Both the position numbers and the translations under genes were made by a program. Of a stretch of DNA of 64,000 nucleotides, positions 18,934 through 30,887 are shown one piece after another (position 1 is the stretch's first letter; every line of letters begins with the position of its first letter). Source of the DNA: Bacillus sp. REN16 (GTDB taxonomy: Bacteria; Bacillota; Bacilli; Bacillales; Bacillaceae_L). The stretch lies in NCBI RefSeq assembly GCF_020731355.1, contig NZ_JAJFZK010000015.1, positions 1-64,000 of the forward strand, given 5' to 3'. The notes beneath the pieces were generated by a model. That model did not search any database, was not told the origin of the DNA, and saw only the letters and a program-made list of their open reading frames with translations.

Positions 18934-19623
18934 ATGGCAAAAAGAGGTAAAAAGTACGTAGAAGCTGCTAAATTAGTAGACCGTACAAAAGCTTACTCGG
19001 TTGCAGAAGCAATTGAATTAGTAAAGAAAACAAACACAGCTAAATTTGATGCGACTGTTGAAGTTGCATTCCGTTTAGGAGTTGACCCTAAGAAAGCTGA
19101 CCAACAAATTCGTGGTGCAGTTGTTCTGCCGAACGGTACTGGTAAAACTCAACGTGTATTAGTTTTCGCTAAAGGCGAAAAAGCAAAAGAAGCTGAAGCT
19201 GCTGGTGCTGACTACGTTGGAGATAGCGAATACATCAACAAAATCACACAAGGCTGGTTTGACTTTGATGTAATCGTAGCTACACCTGACATGATGGGTG
19301 AAGTTGGTAAGCTTGGTCGTGTTTTAGGACCTAAAGGCTTAATGCCAAACCCTAAAACAGGAACTGTTACATTTGATGTAACAAAAGCAATCAACGAAAT
19401 CAAAGCAGGTAAAGTTGAATACCGCATTGATAAATCTTCAAACATCCATGTTCCAATTGGTAAAATCTCATTTGACGATCAAAAACTAATTGAGAACTTC
19501 GCTACAATTTATGAAACTATGCTTAAGGTTAAACCATCTGCAGCAAAAGGTACTTACATGAAGAACGTTGCTGTATCATCTACAATGGGACCTGGCGTAA
19601 AAGTTGACGGCTCTACTTTCTAA
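18934..19623 (+). CDS. rplA: Ribosomal protein L1 (uL1)
   Basis: L1 forms the mobile stalk beside the E site and can act as a translational repressor of its own operon in other bacteria. The 229-residue protein has the RNA-binding sequence blocks [20 protein letters not shown] and the hallmark [19 protein letters not shown]. The ATG at 18934 follows GGAGGAAA and gives [13 protein letters not shown] as in B. subtilis. A longer frame beginning at 18805 runs through the intergenic hairpin and is not used. Confidence 0.97.
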   Translation: MAKRGKKYVEAAKLVDRTKAYSVAEAIELVKKTNTAKFDATVEVAFRLGVDPKKADQQIRGAVVLPNGTGKTQRVLVFAKGEKAKEAEAAGADYVGDSEYINKITQGWFDFDVIVATPDMMGEVGKLGRVLGPKGLMPNPKTGTVTFDVTKAINEIKAGKVEYRIDKSSNIHVPIGKISFDDQKLIENFATIYETMLKVKPSAAKGTYMKNVAVSSTMGPGVKVDGSTF

Positions 19624-19640
19624 TTAGAAAATAGTGGATA

Positions 19641-19669
19641 TTGACTTTTACGAAAGCATTTCATATAAT
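19641..19669 (+). promoter_or_regulatory. SigA-type promoter of rplJ-rplL
   Basis: TTGACT (19641-19646), a 17-base spacer and TATAAT (19664-19669) lie upstream of the L10 leader and would start its transcription. Confidence 0.75.
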
Positions 19670-19699
19670 AAATTTTGTTGTTAACAAATGAATAGCATT

Positions 19700-19806
19700 T
19701 GTACCGTAGACAGTAGGTGCTTTTTAAAAGCTTAATTTCCTGCCGAGGTGTAGTATATAAACTAAGATCTTACTACCTCTATGTCTGCAAGGCATAGAGG
19801 TTTTTT
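19700..19806 (+). promoter_or_regulatory. L10 leader with transcription attenuator
   Basis: The non-coding leader between rplA and rplJ matches the position and form of the Firmicutes L10 leader, an RNA bound by the L10(L7/L12)4 complex. Its end is an intrinsic terminator, ACCTCTATG with CATAGAGGT (19775-19801), plus a T run to 19806. Binding of excess L10 complex is expected to favour termination. The 5' boundary is approximate. Confidence 0.8.
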
Positions 19807-19888
19807 AATCTAGAGTTGTCCATTATGGACAACGACAAACACCGAACGGTTTCAAGTGTCTGAAATTACTCACAGGAGGTGTAGAAGA

Positions 19889-20389
19889 ATGAGTCATGCA
19901 GTAGAACAAAAGAAACAAATCGTAACTGAAATTGCAGACAAATTCCGTGCAAGTAAATCGACAGTAGTTGTAGACTACCGCGGACTATCTGTTGCTGAAG
20001 TAACAGAACTCCGTAAGCAACTTCGTGAGGCAGGCATTGATTTCAAAGTGTACAAAAACACATTAACTCGCCGTGCTGCAGAACAAGCTGAGCTTGCTGG
20101 TTTAAATGATGCATTAACAGGACCGAACGCAATTGCATTCAGTAACGATGATGTAGTTGCTCCTGCTAAAATTCTTAATGACTTTGCGAAAAAGCATGAA
20201 GCATTAGAAATTAAAGCAGGTGTTATCGAAGGAAACATCGCAACTCTTGAGGAAGTTAAAGCTCTTGCTGATCTACCATCACGCGAAGGTTTACTTTCTA
20301 TGTTGCTTAGCGTACTTCAAGCTCCAATCCGTAACCTTGCACTTGCTACTAAGGCAGTTGCAGAGCAAAAGGAAGAGCAAGGCGCTTAA
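19889..20389 (+). CDS. rplJ: Ribosomal protein L10 (uL10)
   Basis: L10 anchors the L7/L12 dimers to the 50S stalk base. The 166-residue product closely matches B. subtilis L10, including [20 protein letters not shown] and TGPNAIAFS, with a C-terminal helix ([18 protein letters not shown]) that binds L7/L12. The ATG at 19889 follows AGGAGGTG; the upstream in-frame start at 19856 has no ribosome binding site. It is controlled by the preceding L10 leader. Confidence 0.97.
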   Translation: MSHAVEQKKQIVTEIADKFRASKSTVVVDYRGLSVAEVTELRKQLREAGIDFKVYKNTLTRRAAEQAELAGLNDALTGPNAIAFSNDDVVAPAKILNDFAKKHEALEIKAGVIEGNIATLEEVKALADLPSREGLLSMLLSVLQAPIRNLALATKAVAEQKEEQGA

Positions 20390-20450
20390 TCGCAATACAG
20401 ACTTACAATTCGAATTACAAATAGGATAATTATTTAAGGAGGATTTTCTA

Positions 20451-20813
20451 ATGACTAAAGAACAAATCATTGAAGCAGTTAAATCTATGACTGTTTTAGA
20501 ACTTAACGACCTAGTAAAAGCAATTGAAGAAGAATTTGGTGTAACTGCTGCTGCTCCTGTAGCTGTAGCTGCTGGTGGCGCTGCTGAAGCTGCTGCTGAA
20601 CAAACTGAATTTGATGTTGTATTAGCTGACGCTGGTGCACAAAAAATCAAAGTTATCAAAGTTGTTCGTGAAATCACTGGTCTTGGCTTAAAAGAAGCTA
20701 AAGAACTTGTTGACAACACTCCAAAGGCTGTTAAAGAAGGCGTTTCTAAAGAAGAAGCTGAAGAAGTTAAAGCTAAACTTGAAGAAGTTGGAGCTGGCGT
20801 AGAAGTTAAGTAA
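20451..20813 (+). CDS. rplL: Ribosomal protein L7/L12 (bL12)
   Basis: L7/L12 recruits and stimulates translational GTPases. The 120-residue acidic protein has the N-terminal dimerisation helices, an alanine-rich hinge ([19 protein letters not shown]) and the C-terminal factor-binding domain with [21 protein letters not shown] strong terminator follows 20 bases after the stop, so rplJ-rplL forms a discrete unit. Confidence 0.98.
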   Translation: MTKEQIIEAVKSMTVLELNDLVKAIEEEFGVTAAAPVAVAAGGAAEAAAEQTEFDVVLADAGAQKIKVIKVVREITGLGLKEAKELVDNTPKAVKEGVSKEEAEEVKAKLEEVGAGVEVK

Positions 20814-20833
20814 TAACGAATGAACGTAAGAAA

Positions 20834-20861
20834 AAGCTCGCTATGAAAGCGAGCTTTTTTT
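20834..20861 (+). terminator. Intrinsic terminator after rplL
   Basis: AAGCTCGCT pairs with AGCGAGCTT around a 5-base loop, and T residues run to 20861. It closes the rplJ-rplL operon. Confidence 0.9.
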
Positions 20862-20920
20862 ATCAATTGTGAATGATATGGGTATACTGTTCATATACTC
20901 TTATGTTGGGAGATACATAA

Positions 20921-21526
20921 ATGGCTGAACATTACTACACTAGCAAACCCACGGTAGCCAGTAATCAAAAAACATGGACCTTTGTTTTAAAAGGGAATTC
21001 GCTTTCTTTTACAAGCGACAGCGGTGTTTTTTCAAAAAACGAGGTCGACTTTGGATCAAGATTACTAGTAGAAGAATTTCGTGCTCCTGAAGTTACAGGT
21101 CCATTTTTAGATGTTGGGTGTGGGTATGGTCCAATTGGCCTTGCGCTAGCGAAAGTATATAATGATCGTTCTATTGAAATGATTGATGTCAACGAGCGTG
21201 CGATTGAGCTTTCCAAGAAAAACGCAGAAGTGAATAAAATCAGTAATGTAGACATTCATCAAAGTGATTTGTTTTCAAATGTAGAAAATCGAGGTTTTGC
21301 TGCGATTATCTCTAATCCGCCAATTCGTGCAGGGAAGAAGGTAGTCCACCAGATTTTAGAAGAGAGTTATCGGTATTTAGTGCCTGGGGGAGAGCTTTGG
21401 GTTGTGATCCAAAAGAAACAAGGGGCTCCATCTGCAATTGAGAAGCTAGAATCGGTTTTTGAAAAAGTGGAAATTGTCGAAAGAAAAAAAGGCTATCATA
21501 TTATTAAAGCCGTAAGAACTTTATAA
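20921..21526 (+). CDS. RsmC-like class I SAM-dependent methyltransferase (YbxB)
   Basis: This 201-residue protein is the YbxB-type methyltransferase found between rplL and rpoB in Bacillus. It has the SAM motif LDVGCGYGPIG near residue 63 and the catalytic NPPIRAGK near residue 128, typical of RsmC-like enzymes that methylate the N2 of guanine in RNA. The exact target has not been inferred from sequence. The stop codon is fused to a fragment of repeat R1. Confidence 0.88.
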   Translation: MAEHYYTSKPTVASNQKTWTFVLKGNSLSFTSDSGVFSKNEVDFGSRLLVEEFRAPEVTGPFLDVGCGYGPIGLALAKVYNDRSIEMIDVNERAIELSKKNAEVNKISNVDIHQSDLFSNVENRGFAAIISNPPIRAGKKVVHQILEESYRYLVPGGELWVVIQKKQGAPSAIEKLESVFEKVEIVERKKGYHIIKAVRTL

Positions 21527-21580
21527 GAACGACACGGCCTGATGTCTTGTTTTTGTGACCCGCATCGTGTGATCCAAAAA
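21523..21580. repeat. Repeat R1, central fragment
   Basis: AAGAACGACACGGCCTGATG, TTTTTGTGACC and CATCGTGTGATCC correspond to the central block of R1 copies 1 and 2. Both terminal hairpins are missing. The first bases include the stop codon of the upstream methyltransferase gene. Confidence 0.7.
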
Positions 21581-22015
21581 ATTTCCTTGACAAAAAGAAT
21601 AAGCTGTTGACTGGCCAATTCTCGTGTGGTAGCATTATATAATGCCGATATGTAATTTTTCCATGTATAACTAAAAAATTAAATATATGTATAAATATAG
21701 TATGTATGGAAAAACTAATAAAATCAATAGTTCGTTTTTGAAAGTGTGGTTTTCTTAGTAGAAACCCTTTTTCTTTTTGTCTATAAAAATGGGTGTTTTG
21801 TGGTCATAAAGCATCTCCGAAAGACGAAAAAACGAGTTCATGTAGGCTAGAAAAGTCGAAGTAATTTAAGAATTGATAGGCTGCGTTATGTGTCCTATCA
21901 TTTTGATTTGTGGTTTACAATCTTACTAATTATAAGGTATAAATTAGACTTTCATAACTAGTAAGTGTTTATAAAATAGCAAGATTAATAACGCTTGATA
22001 TGAGGGGTGAATGGG
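21581..22015 (+). promoter_or_regulatory. Long rpoB upstream leader region with hairpins
   Basis: No gene is seen in these 435 bases. A weak promoter, TTGACT (21607-21612) with TAGCAT (21630-21635), lies at the 5' side. Further in are a long-range stem TTTTTCCAT/ATGGAAAAA (about 21656-21716) and an ACCC/GGGT stem near 21764-21794. Near 21880-21905 TGATAGG pairs with CCTATCA, followed by TTTTG like a weak terminator. The last would precede the rpoB-proximal promoter at 21914. The region may hold attenuation control of the RNA polymerase genes, but this is inference. Confidence 0.4.
21914..21943 (+). promoter_or_regulatory. rpoB-proximal promoter
   Basis: TTTACA (21914-21919), an 18-base spacer and TATAAA (21938-21943) lie about 70 bases before the rpoB start. 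Confidence 0.5.
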
Positions 22016-25000
22016 TTGATAGGTCAACTAGTTCAGTATGGACGACACCGAGAGCGGAGGAGTTATGCTCGTATTAGTGAGGTTTTAGAATTACCAAATC
22101 TTATTGAGATTCAAACCTCTTCTTATCAATGGTTTCTTGATGAGGGTCTTAGGGAGATGTTCCAGGATATTTCCCCGATTGAAGATTTTACAGGTAATCT
22201 ATCTCTAGATTTCATTGATTACAGTTTAAGTGAACCAAAATATTCTGTAGAAGAATCAAAGGAAAGAGATGTTACTTATTCAGCGCCACTTCGAGTTAAG
22301 GTGCGTTTGATCAATAAAGAAACAGGTGAAGTAAAAGATCAAGATGTATTCATGGGTGATTTCCCACTCATGACAGAAACAGGTACATTCGTAATCAATG
22401 GTGCAGAACGTGTAATTGTTTCTCAATTGGTTCGTTCACCGAGTGTTTATTTCAGTGGTAAAGTTGATAAGAATGGTAAACGCGGCTTTACTGCAACGGT
22501 AATACCAAACCGTGGTGCATGGTTAGAGTATGAAACAGATGCGAAGGATGTTGTGTACGTTCGTATTGACCGTACTCGTAAATTGCCTGTTACGGTTCTT
22601 TTACGCGCGCTTGGGTTTGGCTCTGATCAAGAAATCATCGATTTATTTGGTGAGAATGAATATTTACGTAACACACTTGAAAAAGACAACACAGAAAGCA
22701 CAGAAAAAGCATTACTAGAAATATATGAGCGTCTTCGTCCGGGAGAACCACCGACGGTAGATAATGCGAAAAGTTTATTAGAATCACGCTTTTTCGATCC
22801 GAAGCGTTACGATCTGGCAAGTGTAGGACGCTACAAGATTAATAAAAAACTCCATATTAAAAACCGTTTGTTTAATCAACGTTTAGCGGAAACACTTGTT
22901 GATCCAGAAACAGGTGAAATAATCGTAGAGAAGGACACTCTTCTCGATCGAAGAACGCTAGATCGTATCATTCCATATTTAGAGAATGGTATTGGTTTTA
23001 AATCACTTCAACCATCAGGTGGCGTAATTGATGAAGAAATTACTCTTCAATCTATTAAAATTTACGCACCAAATGATCCGGATGGCGAACAAGTCATTAA
23101 TGTCATTGGGAATGCCTATATTGAAGAAGGCGTTAAGAATATTACACAAGCGGATATTCTTTCTTCTATAAGCTATTTCTTTAACCTATTACATCAGGTT
23201 GGAGATACAGATGATATTGACCATTTAGGTAATCGTCGTTTACGTTCTGTTGGTGAGCTTCTGCAAAACCAATTCCGTATCGGATTATCAAGAATGGAAC
23301 GTGTTGTTCGTGAGAGAATGTCAATTCAAGATACAAATACTATTACTCCACAGCAACTAATCAATATTCGTCCAGTGATTGCGTCTATTAAAGAGTTCTT
23401 TGGAAGTTCACAGCTTTCACAGTTCATGGACCAAACTAATCCATTGGCAGAATTAACACATAAACGAAGACTTTCAGCATTAGGACCTGGTGGACTTACA
23501 CGTGAACGTGCGGGATTTGAAGTGCGTGACGTTCACTATTCTCACTATGGACGTATGTGTCCGATTGAAACACCGGAAGGTCCAAATATTGGACTAATCA
23601 ACTCGTTATCATCCTATGCAAAAGTGAATCGATTTGGGTTTATTGAAACTCCATATCGAAGAGTCGACCCGGAAACAGGTAAAGTTACTAACCGTATTGA
23701 TTACTTAACTGCAGACGAAGAGGATAACTATGTTACCGCTCAGGCGAACTCTCGTTTAAATGATGATGGTGAATTTGTTGATGAAGATATAGTTGCTCGT
23801 TTCAAAGGTGAAAACACAGTTGTTCACCGTGATCGAATTGACTACATGGACGTATCGCCAAAACAGGTTGTATCAGCAGCAACGGCTTGTATTCCGTTCT
23901 TGGAAAATGACGACTCAAACCGTGCGCTAATGGGTGCGAACATGCAACGTCAAGCTGTTCCACTAATGAACCCTGAAGCTCCGCTTGTTGGTACTGGTAT
24001 GGAATATGTATCTGGTAAAGACTCAGGAGCCGCTGTTATCTGTAAACACCCTGGTGTTGTTGAGCGGGTTGAAGCAAAACAAATTTGGGTACGCCGCTAT
24101 GCCGAAGTAGATGGGCAAAAGGTAAAAGGTGATCTTGATAAATACCGTCTTCTTAAATTCATTCGATCTAACCAAGGTACATGTTATAACCAACGTCCGA
24201 TTGTGACAGAAGGGGACGAAGTTGTAAAAGGAGAGATCCTTGCCGACGGTCCTTCAATGGAACAGGGTGAACTAGCCCTTGGACGTAACGTTCTAGTTGG
24301 TTTCATGACTTGGGACGGATACAACTATGAAGATGCCATTATTATGAGTGAAAGACTTGTAAAAGATGATGTGTATACTTCTATTCATATTGAAGAATAT
24401 GAATCTGAATCCCGTGATACAAAATTAGGACCTGAAGAAATCACACGTGATATTCCGAACGTTGGGGAAGATGCATTACGTAATCTTGACGAGCGTGGAA
24501 TCATCCGCATTGGTGCAGAAGTAAAAGACGGGGATTTACTTGTAGGTAAGGTTACACCTAAAGGGGTGACGGAGCTCACAGCAGAAGAACGGCTTTTACA
24601 TGCAATCTTCGGTGAAAAAGCACGTGAAGTTCGTGATACCTCTCTTCGTGTACCACATGGTGGAGAAGGGATTATCCTGGACGTGAAAGTATTCAACCGT
24701 GAAGACGGGGATGAATTACCACCAGGTGTCAACCAGCTTGTTCGTGTCTACATCGTTCAAAAACGTAAAATTCACGAAGGTGATAAGATGGCTGGTCGTC
24801 ACGGAAACAAAGGGGTAATTTCAAGAATTCTTCCTGAAGAGGATATGCCATTCCTTCCAGATGGAACACCGATTGATATCATGTTAAACCCATTAGGGGT
24901 TCCTTCACGTATGAACATCGGTCAGGTGCTAGAGCTACACTTAGGTATGGCTGCAAGACAACTTGGCATACATGTTGCATCACCAGTATTTGACGGTGCA

Positions 25001-25585
25001 ACTGAAGAAGATGTATGGGATACATTAGAGGAAGCTGGAATGTCCCGAGATGCGAAGACGGTTTTATACGATGGAAGAACGGGTGAACCGTTTGACAACC
25101 GTGTATCTGTCGGAGTGATGTACATGATCAAATTGGCGCACATGGTTGACGACAAACTTCACGCTCGTTCAACTGGACCTTATTCTCTTGTTACACAGCA
25201 ACCACTTGGTGGTAAAGCTCAGTTCGGAGGACAACGTTTCGGTGAGATGGAAGTTTGGGCGCTTGAAGCCTATGGTGCTGCATATACACTACAAGAAATC
25301 CTGACGGTTAAATCAGACGATGTTGTCGGTCGTGTGAAGACATATGAAGCGATTGTTAAGGGTGAAAATGTACCAGAACCTGGTATCCCTGAATCGTTCA
25401 AAGTATTGATTAAAGAACTTCAATCACTAGGATTAGATGTGAAGATGCTTTCCAGTGATGAAAAAGAGATTGAATTGCGTGATACAGATGATGATGAAGA
25501 AGCGAGTCAGTCAGAGGGAATCTCCCTTGATTCTGACAAGCAAATCGATTCAGAACTAGAAAAGAACGCAGTTGTTAAAGAATAG
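22016..25585 (+). CDS. rpoB: RpoB, RNA polymerase beta subunit
   Basis: This 1189-residue catalytic subunit is nearly colinear with B. subtilis RpoB. The rifampicin region [20 protein letters not shown] keeps its usual residues, including the histidine and, shortly after, the serine of RRLSALG, as in sensitive strains. The C-terminus has [13 protein letters not shown] and the acidic tail common in Bacillus. TTG at 22016 is chosen because GAGGGGTG lies 7 bases upstream and B. subtilis also uses TTG here; the GTG at 22007 overlaps that site. An R1 element now separates it from rpoC. Confidence 0.99.
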   Translation: MIGQLVQYGRHRERRSYARISEVLELPNLIEIQTSSYQWFLDEGLREMFQDISPIEDFTGNLSLDFIDYSLSEPKYSVEESKERDVTYSAPLRVKVRLINKETGEVKDQDVFMGDFPLMTETGTFVINGAERVIVSQLVRSPSVYFSGKVDKNGKRGFTATVIPNRGAWLEYETDAKDVVYVRIDRTRKLPVTVLLRALGFGSDQEIIDLFGENEYLRNTLEKDNTESTEKALLEIYERLRPGEPPTVDNAKSLLESRFFDPKRYDLASVGRYKINKKLHIKNRLFNQRLAETLVDPETGEIIVEKDTLLDRRTLDRIIPYLENGIGFKSLQPSGGVIDEEITLQSIKIYAPNDPDGEQVINVIGNAYIEEGVKNITQADILSSISYFFNLLHQVGDTDDIDHLGNRRLRSVGELLQNQFRIGLSRMERVVRERMSIQDTNTITPQQLINIRPVIASIKEFFGSSQLSQFMDQTNPLAELTHKRRLSALGPGGLTRERAGFEVRDVHYSHYGRMCPIETPEGPNIGLINSLSSYAKVNRFGFIETPYRRVDPETGKVTNRIDYLTADEEDNYVTAQANSRLNDDGEFVDEDIVARFKGENTVVHRDRIDYMDVSPKQVVSAATACIPFLENDDSNRALMGANMQRQAVPLMNPEAPLVGTGMEYVSGKDSGAAVICKHPGVVERVEAKQIWVRRYAEVDGQKVKGDLDKYRLLKFIRSNQGTCYNQRPIVTEGDEVVKGEILADGPSMEQGELALGRNVLVGFMTWDGYNYEDAIIMSERLVKDDVYTSIHIEEYESESRDTKLGPEEITRDIPNVGEDALRNLDERGIIRIGAEVKDGDLLVGKVTPKGVTELTAEERLLHAIFGEKAREVRDTSLRVPHGGEGIILDVKVFNREDGDELPPGVNQLVRVYIVQKRKIHEGDKMAGRHGNKGVISRILPEEDMPFLPDGTPIDIMLNPLGVPSRMNIGQVLELHLGMAARQLGIHVASPVFDGATEEDVWDTLEEAGMSRDAKTVLYDGRTGEPFDNRVSVGVMYMIKLAHMVDDKLHARSTGPYSLVTQQPLGGKAQFGGQRFGEMEVWALEAYGAAYTLQEILTVKSDDVVGRVKTYEAIVKGENVPEPGIPESFKVLIKELQSLGLDVKMLSSDEKEIELRDTDDDEEASQSEGISLDSDKQIDSELEKNAVVKE

Positions 25586-25596
25586 ATAACATAACA

Positions 25597-25672
25597 TAAA
25601 TCAGCAGAAGTCGATACTCCTGCTGATTTACGTTAAAGCCTTTGGCGCAAATACGCCAAGGCGCATTTGATT
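25597..25672. repeat. Repeat R1, short form with internal deletion
   Basis: This rpoB-rpoC spacer element keeps both ends of R1 but lacks the middle. The left hairpin is a perfect 10-bp stem, AAATCAGCAG with CTGCTGATTT, then GTTAAAGCC, then directly the right end with arms CAAATACGCC and GGCGCATTTG. Its size and structure resemble a miniature derivative of the full element. Confidence 0.8.
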
Positions 25673-25727
25673 GTAAATGCAAAGGTCAAGTAGGATAATC
25701 CTGTAGATCAAAAGGGAGGTAGGCCCC

Positions 25728-28700
25728 TTGCTAGATGTTAATAATTTTGAATACATGAGCATTGGTCTTGCTTCACCCGATAAGATCCGTTCATGGTCTT
25801 TCGGTGAAGTGAAAAAGCCAGAAACAATCAACTATCGTACATTAAAACCAGAAAAAGATGGGTTATTCTGTGAACGAATTTTTGGTCCGCAAAAGGACTG
25901 GGAATGTCACTGTGGTAAATACAAGCGTGTTCGCTACAAAGGTGTCGTTTGTGACCGATGCGGCGTCGAAGTAACTCGTGCAAAAGTTCGTCGTGAACGT
26001 ATGGGGCATATCGAACTTGCTGCACCTGTATCACATATCTGGTACTTTAAAGGAATTCCAAGCAGAATGGGACTTGTCCTAGACATGTCTCCTCGGGCTC
26101 TTGAAGAAGTAATTTATTTTGCATCCTATGTTGTAACAGAAACTGGAGATACTCCTTTAGACAAAAAGCAATTGCTTTCTGAAAAGGAATATCGTGCATA
26201 CCGTGAAAAATACGGAAACACATTCCATGCAGCAATGGGAGCTGAAGCAATTAAAAAGCTTCTCTTTGACATTGATCTCGAAAAAGAAGTCGATGGCCTT
26301 AAAGAAGAATTAAAAACTTCTCAAGGACAAAGAAGAACTCGTGCAATTAAGCGACTAGAAGTATTAGAGGCATTCCGTAATTCAGGTAACGAGCCTTCAT
26401 GGATGATCCTTGATGTGCTGCCAGTTATCCCGCCTGAACTACGACCAATGGTTCAGCTTGATGGCGGTCGTTTTGCGACTTCTGACTTAAACGATTTATA
26501 TCGTCGTGTAATTAACCGTAACAACCGCTTAAAACGTCTTTTAGATTTAGGCGCTCCAAGCATCATCGTTCAGAACGAAAAACGTATGCTTCAAGAAGCA
26601 GTTGATGCTCTGATTGACAATGGTCGTCGTGGTAGACCAGTTACAGGTCCTGGTAACCGTCCGTTAAAATCTCTTTCACATATGCTAAAAGGAAAACAAG
26701 GTCGCTTCCGTCAAAACCTATTAGGAAAACGTGTTGACTACTCTGGTCGTTCCGTTATCGTTGTAGGTCCGAACCTAAAGATGTACCAATGTGGTTTACC
26801 AAAGGAAATGGCATTGGAATTATTCAAACCATTTGTAATGAAAGAGCTAGTTGAAAAAGGGCTTGCTCATAATATAAAGAGTGCGAAACGTAAAATTGAA
26901 CGGGTGCAGCCAGAAGTTTGGGATGTACTTGAATCAGTTATTAAGGAACATCCAGTTCTCTTAAACCGTGCCCCTACATTGCACCGATTAGGGATCCAAG
27001 CATTCGAACCAACATTAGTTGAAGGACGTGCAATTCGTCTGCATCCACTTGTATGTACTGCCTACAACGCAGACTTCGATGGTGACCAAATGGCGGTCCA
27101 CGTACCACTTTCTGCTGAAGCACAAGCTGAAGCAAGACTATTAATGTTGGCGGCACAAAACATTCTTAACCCGAAAGACGGAAAACCAGTTGTTACGCCA
27201 TCACAAGATATGGTTTTAGGTAACTATTACTTAACAATGGAACGTCCTGGAGCAGTCGGTGAAGGAATGGTCTTTAAGGATACAAACGAAGCTATTCTTG
27301 CATACCAAAATGGTTATGTTCACTACCATACAAGGGTTGCAGTACATGCCGGTTCATTAAATAACGAAACATTTACAGAAGAACAAAATAATATGTTGCT
27401 CATAACAACAGTTGGTAAGTTAATTTTTAACGAAATTCTTCCTAAATCGTTCCCGTATATTAACGAACCTACAGGAACGAACTTAGAAGTGAAGACACCT
27501 GATAAATACTTCGTACCTAAAGGTGCAAATGTTAAAGAACTTATTCAAAATCAAGAACAGATTGATCCGTTTAAGAAGAAAATTCTCGGTAATATTATTG
27601 CTGAAGTCTTCAAACGTTTTAAAATTACAGAAACCTCAAAAATGCTTGATCGCATGAAGGATCTTGGATTTAAGCATTCAACAAAAGCAGGAATTACCGT
27701 TGGTGTAGCTGACATTGTTGTATTAGCTGAAAAAGAAGAAATCCTAGCACAAGCACAAGCGAAGGTTGATAATGTATTAAAACAATTTAGACGTGGTCTA
27801 ATTACGGAAGATGAGCGTTATGATCGTGTCATCTCGATCTGGAGTGCTGCGAAAGACATTATTCAAGGTAAACTAATGGCTTCACTTGATAAGCGCAACC
27901 CAATCTTCATGATGAGTGACTCTGGTGCCCGTGGTAACGCATCTAACTTCACACAGTTAGCTGGTATGCGTGGACTAATGGCGAACCCGGCTGGACGTAT
28001 CATTGAACTTCCAATTAAATCAAGCTTCCGTGAAGGATTAACGGTATTAGAATACTTTATTTCGACACACGGTGCGCGTAAAGGACTTGCGGATACAGCC
28101 CTAAAGACAGCTGACTCCGGTTACCTAACAAGACGTTTAGTTGATGTTGCCCAAGACGTAATCGTACGAGAAGACGACTGTGGCACAGATCGCGGCCTGC
28201 TTGTTTCAGCGTTAAGAGAAGGATCAGAAATTATCGAGCCTTTAGAAGAGCGTCTGGAAGGTCGTTATGCAAGAAAGAAAATTGTTAACCCGAAAACCAA
28301 TGAAGTGTTAGTTGCAGAAAACGAATTAATTACAGAAGATCTTGCAAAAACAATTGTGGATGCTGGAGTTGAAGAAGTAACCATTCGTTCTGCCTTTACA
28401 TGTAACACACGCCATGGCGTATGTAAAAAATGTTATGGACGAAATCTTGCAACTGGATCAGAGGTTGAAGTTGGGGAAGCAGTTGGAATTATTGCCGCTC
28501 AATCAATCGGAGAGCCAGGAACACAGCTTACAATGCGTACATTCCACACCGGTGGGGTTGCAGGAGACGACATCACACAAGGTCTACCTCGTATTCAAGA
28601 GCTTTTTGAAGCGAGAAATCCGAAAGGTCAGGCTGTTATTACCGAAATTAATGGTGTAGTAACATCCATTAATGAAGTAAAAGATAGACAGCAGGAAATC

Positions 28701-29324
28701 GTGATCCAAGGTGATGTTGAATCTCGTTCTTACACCGCGCCATACAGTGCTCGTCTGAAAGTTGCAGAAGGGCAAGAGGTTGAAAGTGGTCAGGTATTAA
28801 CAGAAGGTTCAGTTGATCCGAAGGAATTATTGAAGGTAACAAGTACAAACGAGGTTCAAGAATACCTCCTAAAAGAAGTTCAAAAAGTATATCGTATGCA
28901 GGGTGTTGAAATCGGTGATAAACACGTCGAAGTAATGGTTAGACAAATGCTTCGTAAAGTTAGAGTCACTGATGCAGGAGACACAGATGTGTTGCCAGGT
29001 TCACTACTTGATATACATCAGTTCACTGATGCAAACACGAAAGTTTTACTGGAAGGTAAAGCTCCTGCTACTGGTAGACCAGTACTTCTAGGTATTACAA
29101 AAGCATCACTAGAAACTGATTCATTCCTGTCTGCTGCATCATTCCAAGAAACAACACGAGTGCTAACAGATGCTGCAATTAAAGGAAAACGTGATGAGTT
29201 ACTAGGATTAAAAGAGAATGTAATTATTGGTAAACTTGTTCCGGCAGGTACTGGTATGAATCGCTATCGTCGAGCAGAAGCGGTAGTTGTTGAGCAACAA
29301 GAAGATCCAGTAGGTGTTGAATAA
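25728..29324 (+). CDS. rpoC: RpoC, RNA polymerase beta' subunit
   Basis: This 1198-residue subunit carries the active-site NADFDGDQM that binds catalytic magnesium. The N-terminal zinc site is CHCGKYKRV then CDRCG, and the second zinc site is [17 protein letters not shown]. Trigger-loop and bridge-helix blocks ([28 protein letters not shown]) are intact. It starts at TTG after GGGAGGTAGG, as in B. subtilis. The C-terminus ends a little differently ([10 protein letters not shown]). Confidence 0.99.
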   Translation: MLDVNNFEYMSIGLASPDKIRSWSFGEVKKPETINYRTLKPEKDGLFCERIFGPQKDWECHCGKYKRVRYKGVVCDRCGVEVTRAKVRRERMGHIELAAPVSHIWYFKGIPSRMGLVLDMSPRALEEVIYFASYVVTETGDTPLDKKQLLSEKEYRAYREKYGNTFHAAMGAEAIKKLLFDIDLEKEVDGLKEELKTSQGQRRTRAIKRLEVLEAFRNSGNEPSWMILDVLPVIPPELRPMVQLDGGRFATSDLNDLYRRVINRNNRLKRLLDLGAPSIIVQNEKRMLQEAVDALIDNGRRGRPVTGPGNRPLKSLSHMLKGKQGRFRQNLLGKRVDYSGRSVIVVGPNLKMYQCGLPKEMALELFKPFVMKELVEKGLAHNIKSAKRKIERVQPEVWDVLESVIKEHPVLLNRAPTLHRLGIQAFEPTLVEGRAIRLHPLVCTAYNADFDGDQMAVHVPLSAEAQAEARLLMLAAQNILNPKDGKPVVTPSQDMVLGNYYLTMERPGAVGEGMVFKDTNEAILAYQNGYVHYHTRVAVHAGSLNNETFTEEQNNMLLITTVGKLIFNEILPKSFPYINEPTGTNLEVKTPDKYFVPKGANVKELIQNQEQIDPFKKKILGNIIAEVFKRFKITETSKMLDRMKDLGFKHSTKAGITVGVADIVVLAEKEEILAQAQAKVDNVLKQFRRGLITEDERYDRVISIWSAAKDIIQGKLMASLDKRNPIFMMSDSGARGNASNFTQLAGMRGLMANPAGRIIELPIKSSFREGLTVLEYFISTHGARKGLADTALKTADSGYLTRRLVDVAQDVIVREDDCGTDRGLLVSALREGSEIIEPLEERLEGRYARKKIVNPKTNEVLVAENELITEDLAKTIVDAGVEEVTIRSAFTCNTRHGVCKKCYGRNLATGSEVEVGEAVGIIAAQSIGEPGTQLTMRTFHTGGVAGDDITQGLPRIQELFEARNPKGQAVITEINGVVTSINEVKDRQQEIVIQGDVESRSYTAPYSARLKVAEGQEVESGQVLTEGSVDPKELLKVTSTNEVQEYLLKEVQKVYRMQGVEIGDKHVEVMVRQMLRKVRVTDAGDTDVLPGSLLDIHQFTDANTKVLLEGKAPATGRPVLLGITKASLETDSFLSAASFQETTRVLTDAAIKGKRDELLGLKENVIIGKLVPAGTGMNRYRRAEAVVVEQQEDPVGVE

Positions 29325-29392
29325 AGGTTAGAAGAGCATATCTAAGATGTTGGATGTCTGCTGCGGGCCGAAATAATTTTATTTACTTGTAG

Positions 29393-29421
29393 TTGACATC
29401 CTTCTCTTAGGGTGTTAATAT
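29393..29421 (+). promoter_or_regulatory. SigA-type promoter of the str operon
   Basis: TTGACA (29393-29398), a 17-base spacer and TAATAT (29416-29421) are close to consensus and lie 45 bases before rplGB. Confidence 0.82.
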
Positions 29422-29465
29422 ATCTAAGGTGCTCCTTAAACCTGTTGCTTTGGAGGATATTTTAC

Positions 29466-29714
29466 ATGTCTTATGAAAAAGTATCACAGGCAAAGAAGAT
29501 TATCATTGGTACAAAGCAAGCAGTAAAAGCTATACAAACTGAAAAGGTAGTGGAAATTGTTGTGGCAGAAGATGCTGATCGCCGTGTAATCAATAAAGTA
29601 TTACAACTGGCAGATGAACAACAAATTCCAATATCAAAGGTAGACTCGATGAAGAAGCTAGGAAAGGCTTGTGGAATCGAAGTAGGGGCTTCTACTGTGG
29701 CAATTATTAATTAA
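29466..29714 (+). CDS. rplGB: L7Ae-family K-turn-binding protein (YbxF/RplGB)
   Basis: This 82-residue protein belongs to the L7Ae/L30e/S12e family that binds kink-turn RNA. The conserved [13 protein letters not shown] near the C-terminus and [12 protein letters not shown] at the N-terminus match B. subtilis YbxF. It is the first gene of the str operon. The ATG at 29466 follows GGAGG; an upstream extension from 29412 lies over the promoter -10 region and is not used. Confidence 0.93.
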   Translation: MSYEKVSQAKKIIIGTKQAVKAIQTEKVVEIVVAEDADRRVINKVLQLADEQQIPISKVDSMKKLGKACGIEVGASTVAIIN

Positions 29715-29770
29715 AAACTGTTTTTGTGGATCATAGATTCTACAAAGACTTTGTTTTTGTAAAAAAATGA

Positions 29771-30241
<471 letters not shown>

Positions 30242-30279
30242 TAGACTAACATATTTAAGACTGAAAGGAGGAAATATCA

Positions 30280-30750
30280 ATGCCTCGTAAAGGACCTGTC
30301 GCTAAGAGAGATGTATTACCGGATCCAATATATAATTCAAAGCTTGTAACTCGTTTAATCAACAAAATGATGGTTGATGGAAAAAGAGGTAAATCTCAAG
30401 CGATTTTATATAATGCGTTTGAATTAGTTCAACAACGTTCAGGTAAAGATGCTATGGAAGTGTTTGAACAAGCACTTAAAAACATCATGCCTGTTCTAGA
30501 AGTAAAAGCACGTCGTGTAGGTGGTGCAAACTATCAAGTTCCTATTGAAGTTCGCCCAGACCGTCGTACTACATTAGGTTTACGTTGGTTAGTAAACTAT
30601 GCTCGCCTTCGTGGAGAAAAAACGATGGAAGAGCGTTTAGCTAACGAAATTCTTGATGCAGCTAACAACTCTGGTGCATCTGTTAAGAAACGTGAAGATA
30701 CTCACAAAATGGCAGAAGCAAACAAAGCGTTTGCTCACTACCGTTGGTAA
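30280..30750 (+). CDS. rpsG: Ribosomal protein S7 (uS7)
   Basis: S7 is a primary 16S rRNA binder that nucleates assembly of the 30S head and contacts the E-site tRNA. The 156-residue length is the family norm, with [19 protein letters not shown] at the start, the beta-hairpin [18 protein letters not shown], and the end [17 protein letters not shown] precedes the ATG. Confidence 0.98.
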   Translation: MPRKGPVAKRDVLPDPIYNSKLVTRLINKMMVDGKRGKSQAILYNAFELVQQRSGKDAMEVFEQALKNIMPVLEVKARRVGGANYQVPIEVRPDRRTTLGLRWLVNYARLRGEKTMEERLANEILDAANNSGASVKKREDTHKMAEANKAFAHYRW

Positions 30751-30752
30751 TA

Positions 30753-30805
30753 ATATAATTCAGCAACTGCTGAATTATATTATCGCCCTCGGCGATTGCC
30801 TTAGA
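30753..30805. repeat. Diverged left end of repeat R1
   Basis: AATATAATTCAG pairs with CTGAATTATATT over 12 bp around a short loop, followed by GCCCTCGGCGATTGCC. This matches the R1 left hairpin and its downstream GCCTCCGGCGGATGCC with several changes. The right end is absent. It lies in the rpsG-fusA gap, where a further 8-bp hairpin (GCTCTGTT/AACAGAGC, 30813-30837) has no T run. Confidence 0.5.
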
Positions 30806-30887
30806 TTTATTAGCTCTGTTAAGTAGATTAACAGAGCATTTACTACAATAAAAATTATACTTACTCATAGGAAGGAGAAAGACCCAA

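Noticed and set aside
20291-20866. Open frame of 191 codons on the - strand opposite rplL
   Set aside because: It mirrors the alanine-rich codons of rplL and rplJ and covers the rplL terminator; low-complexity product.
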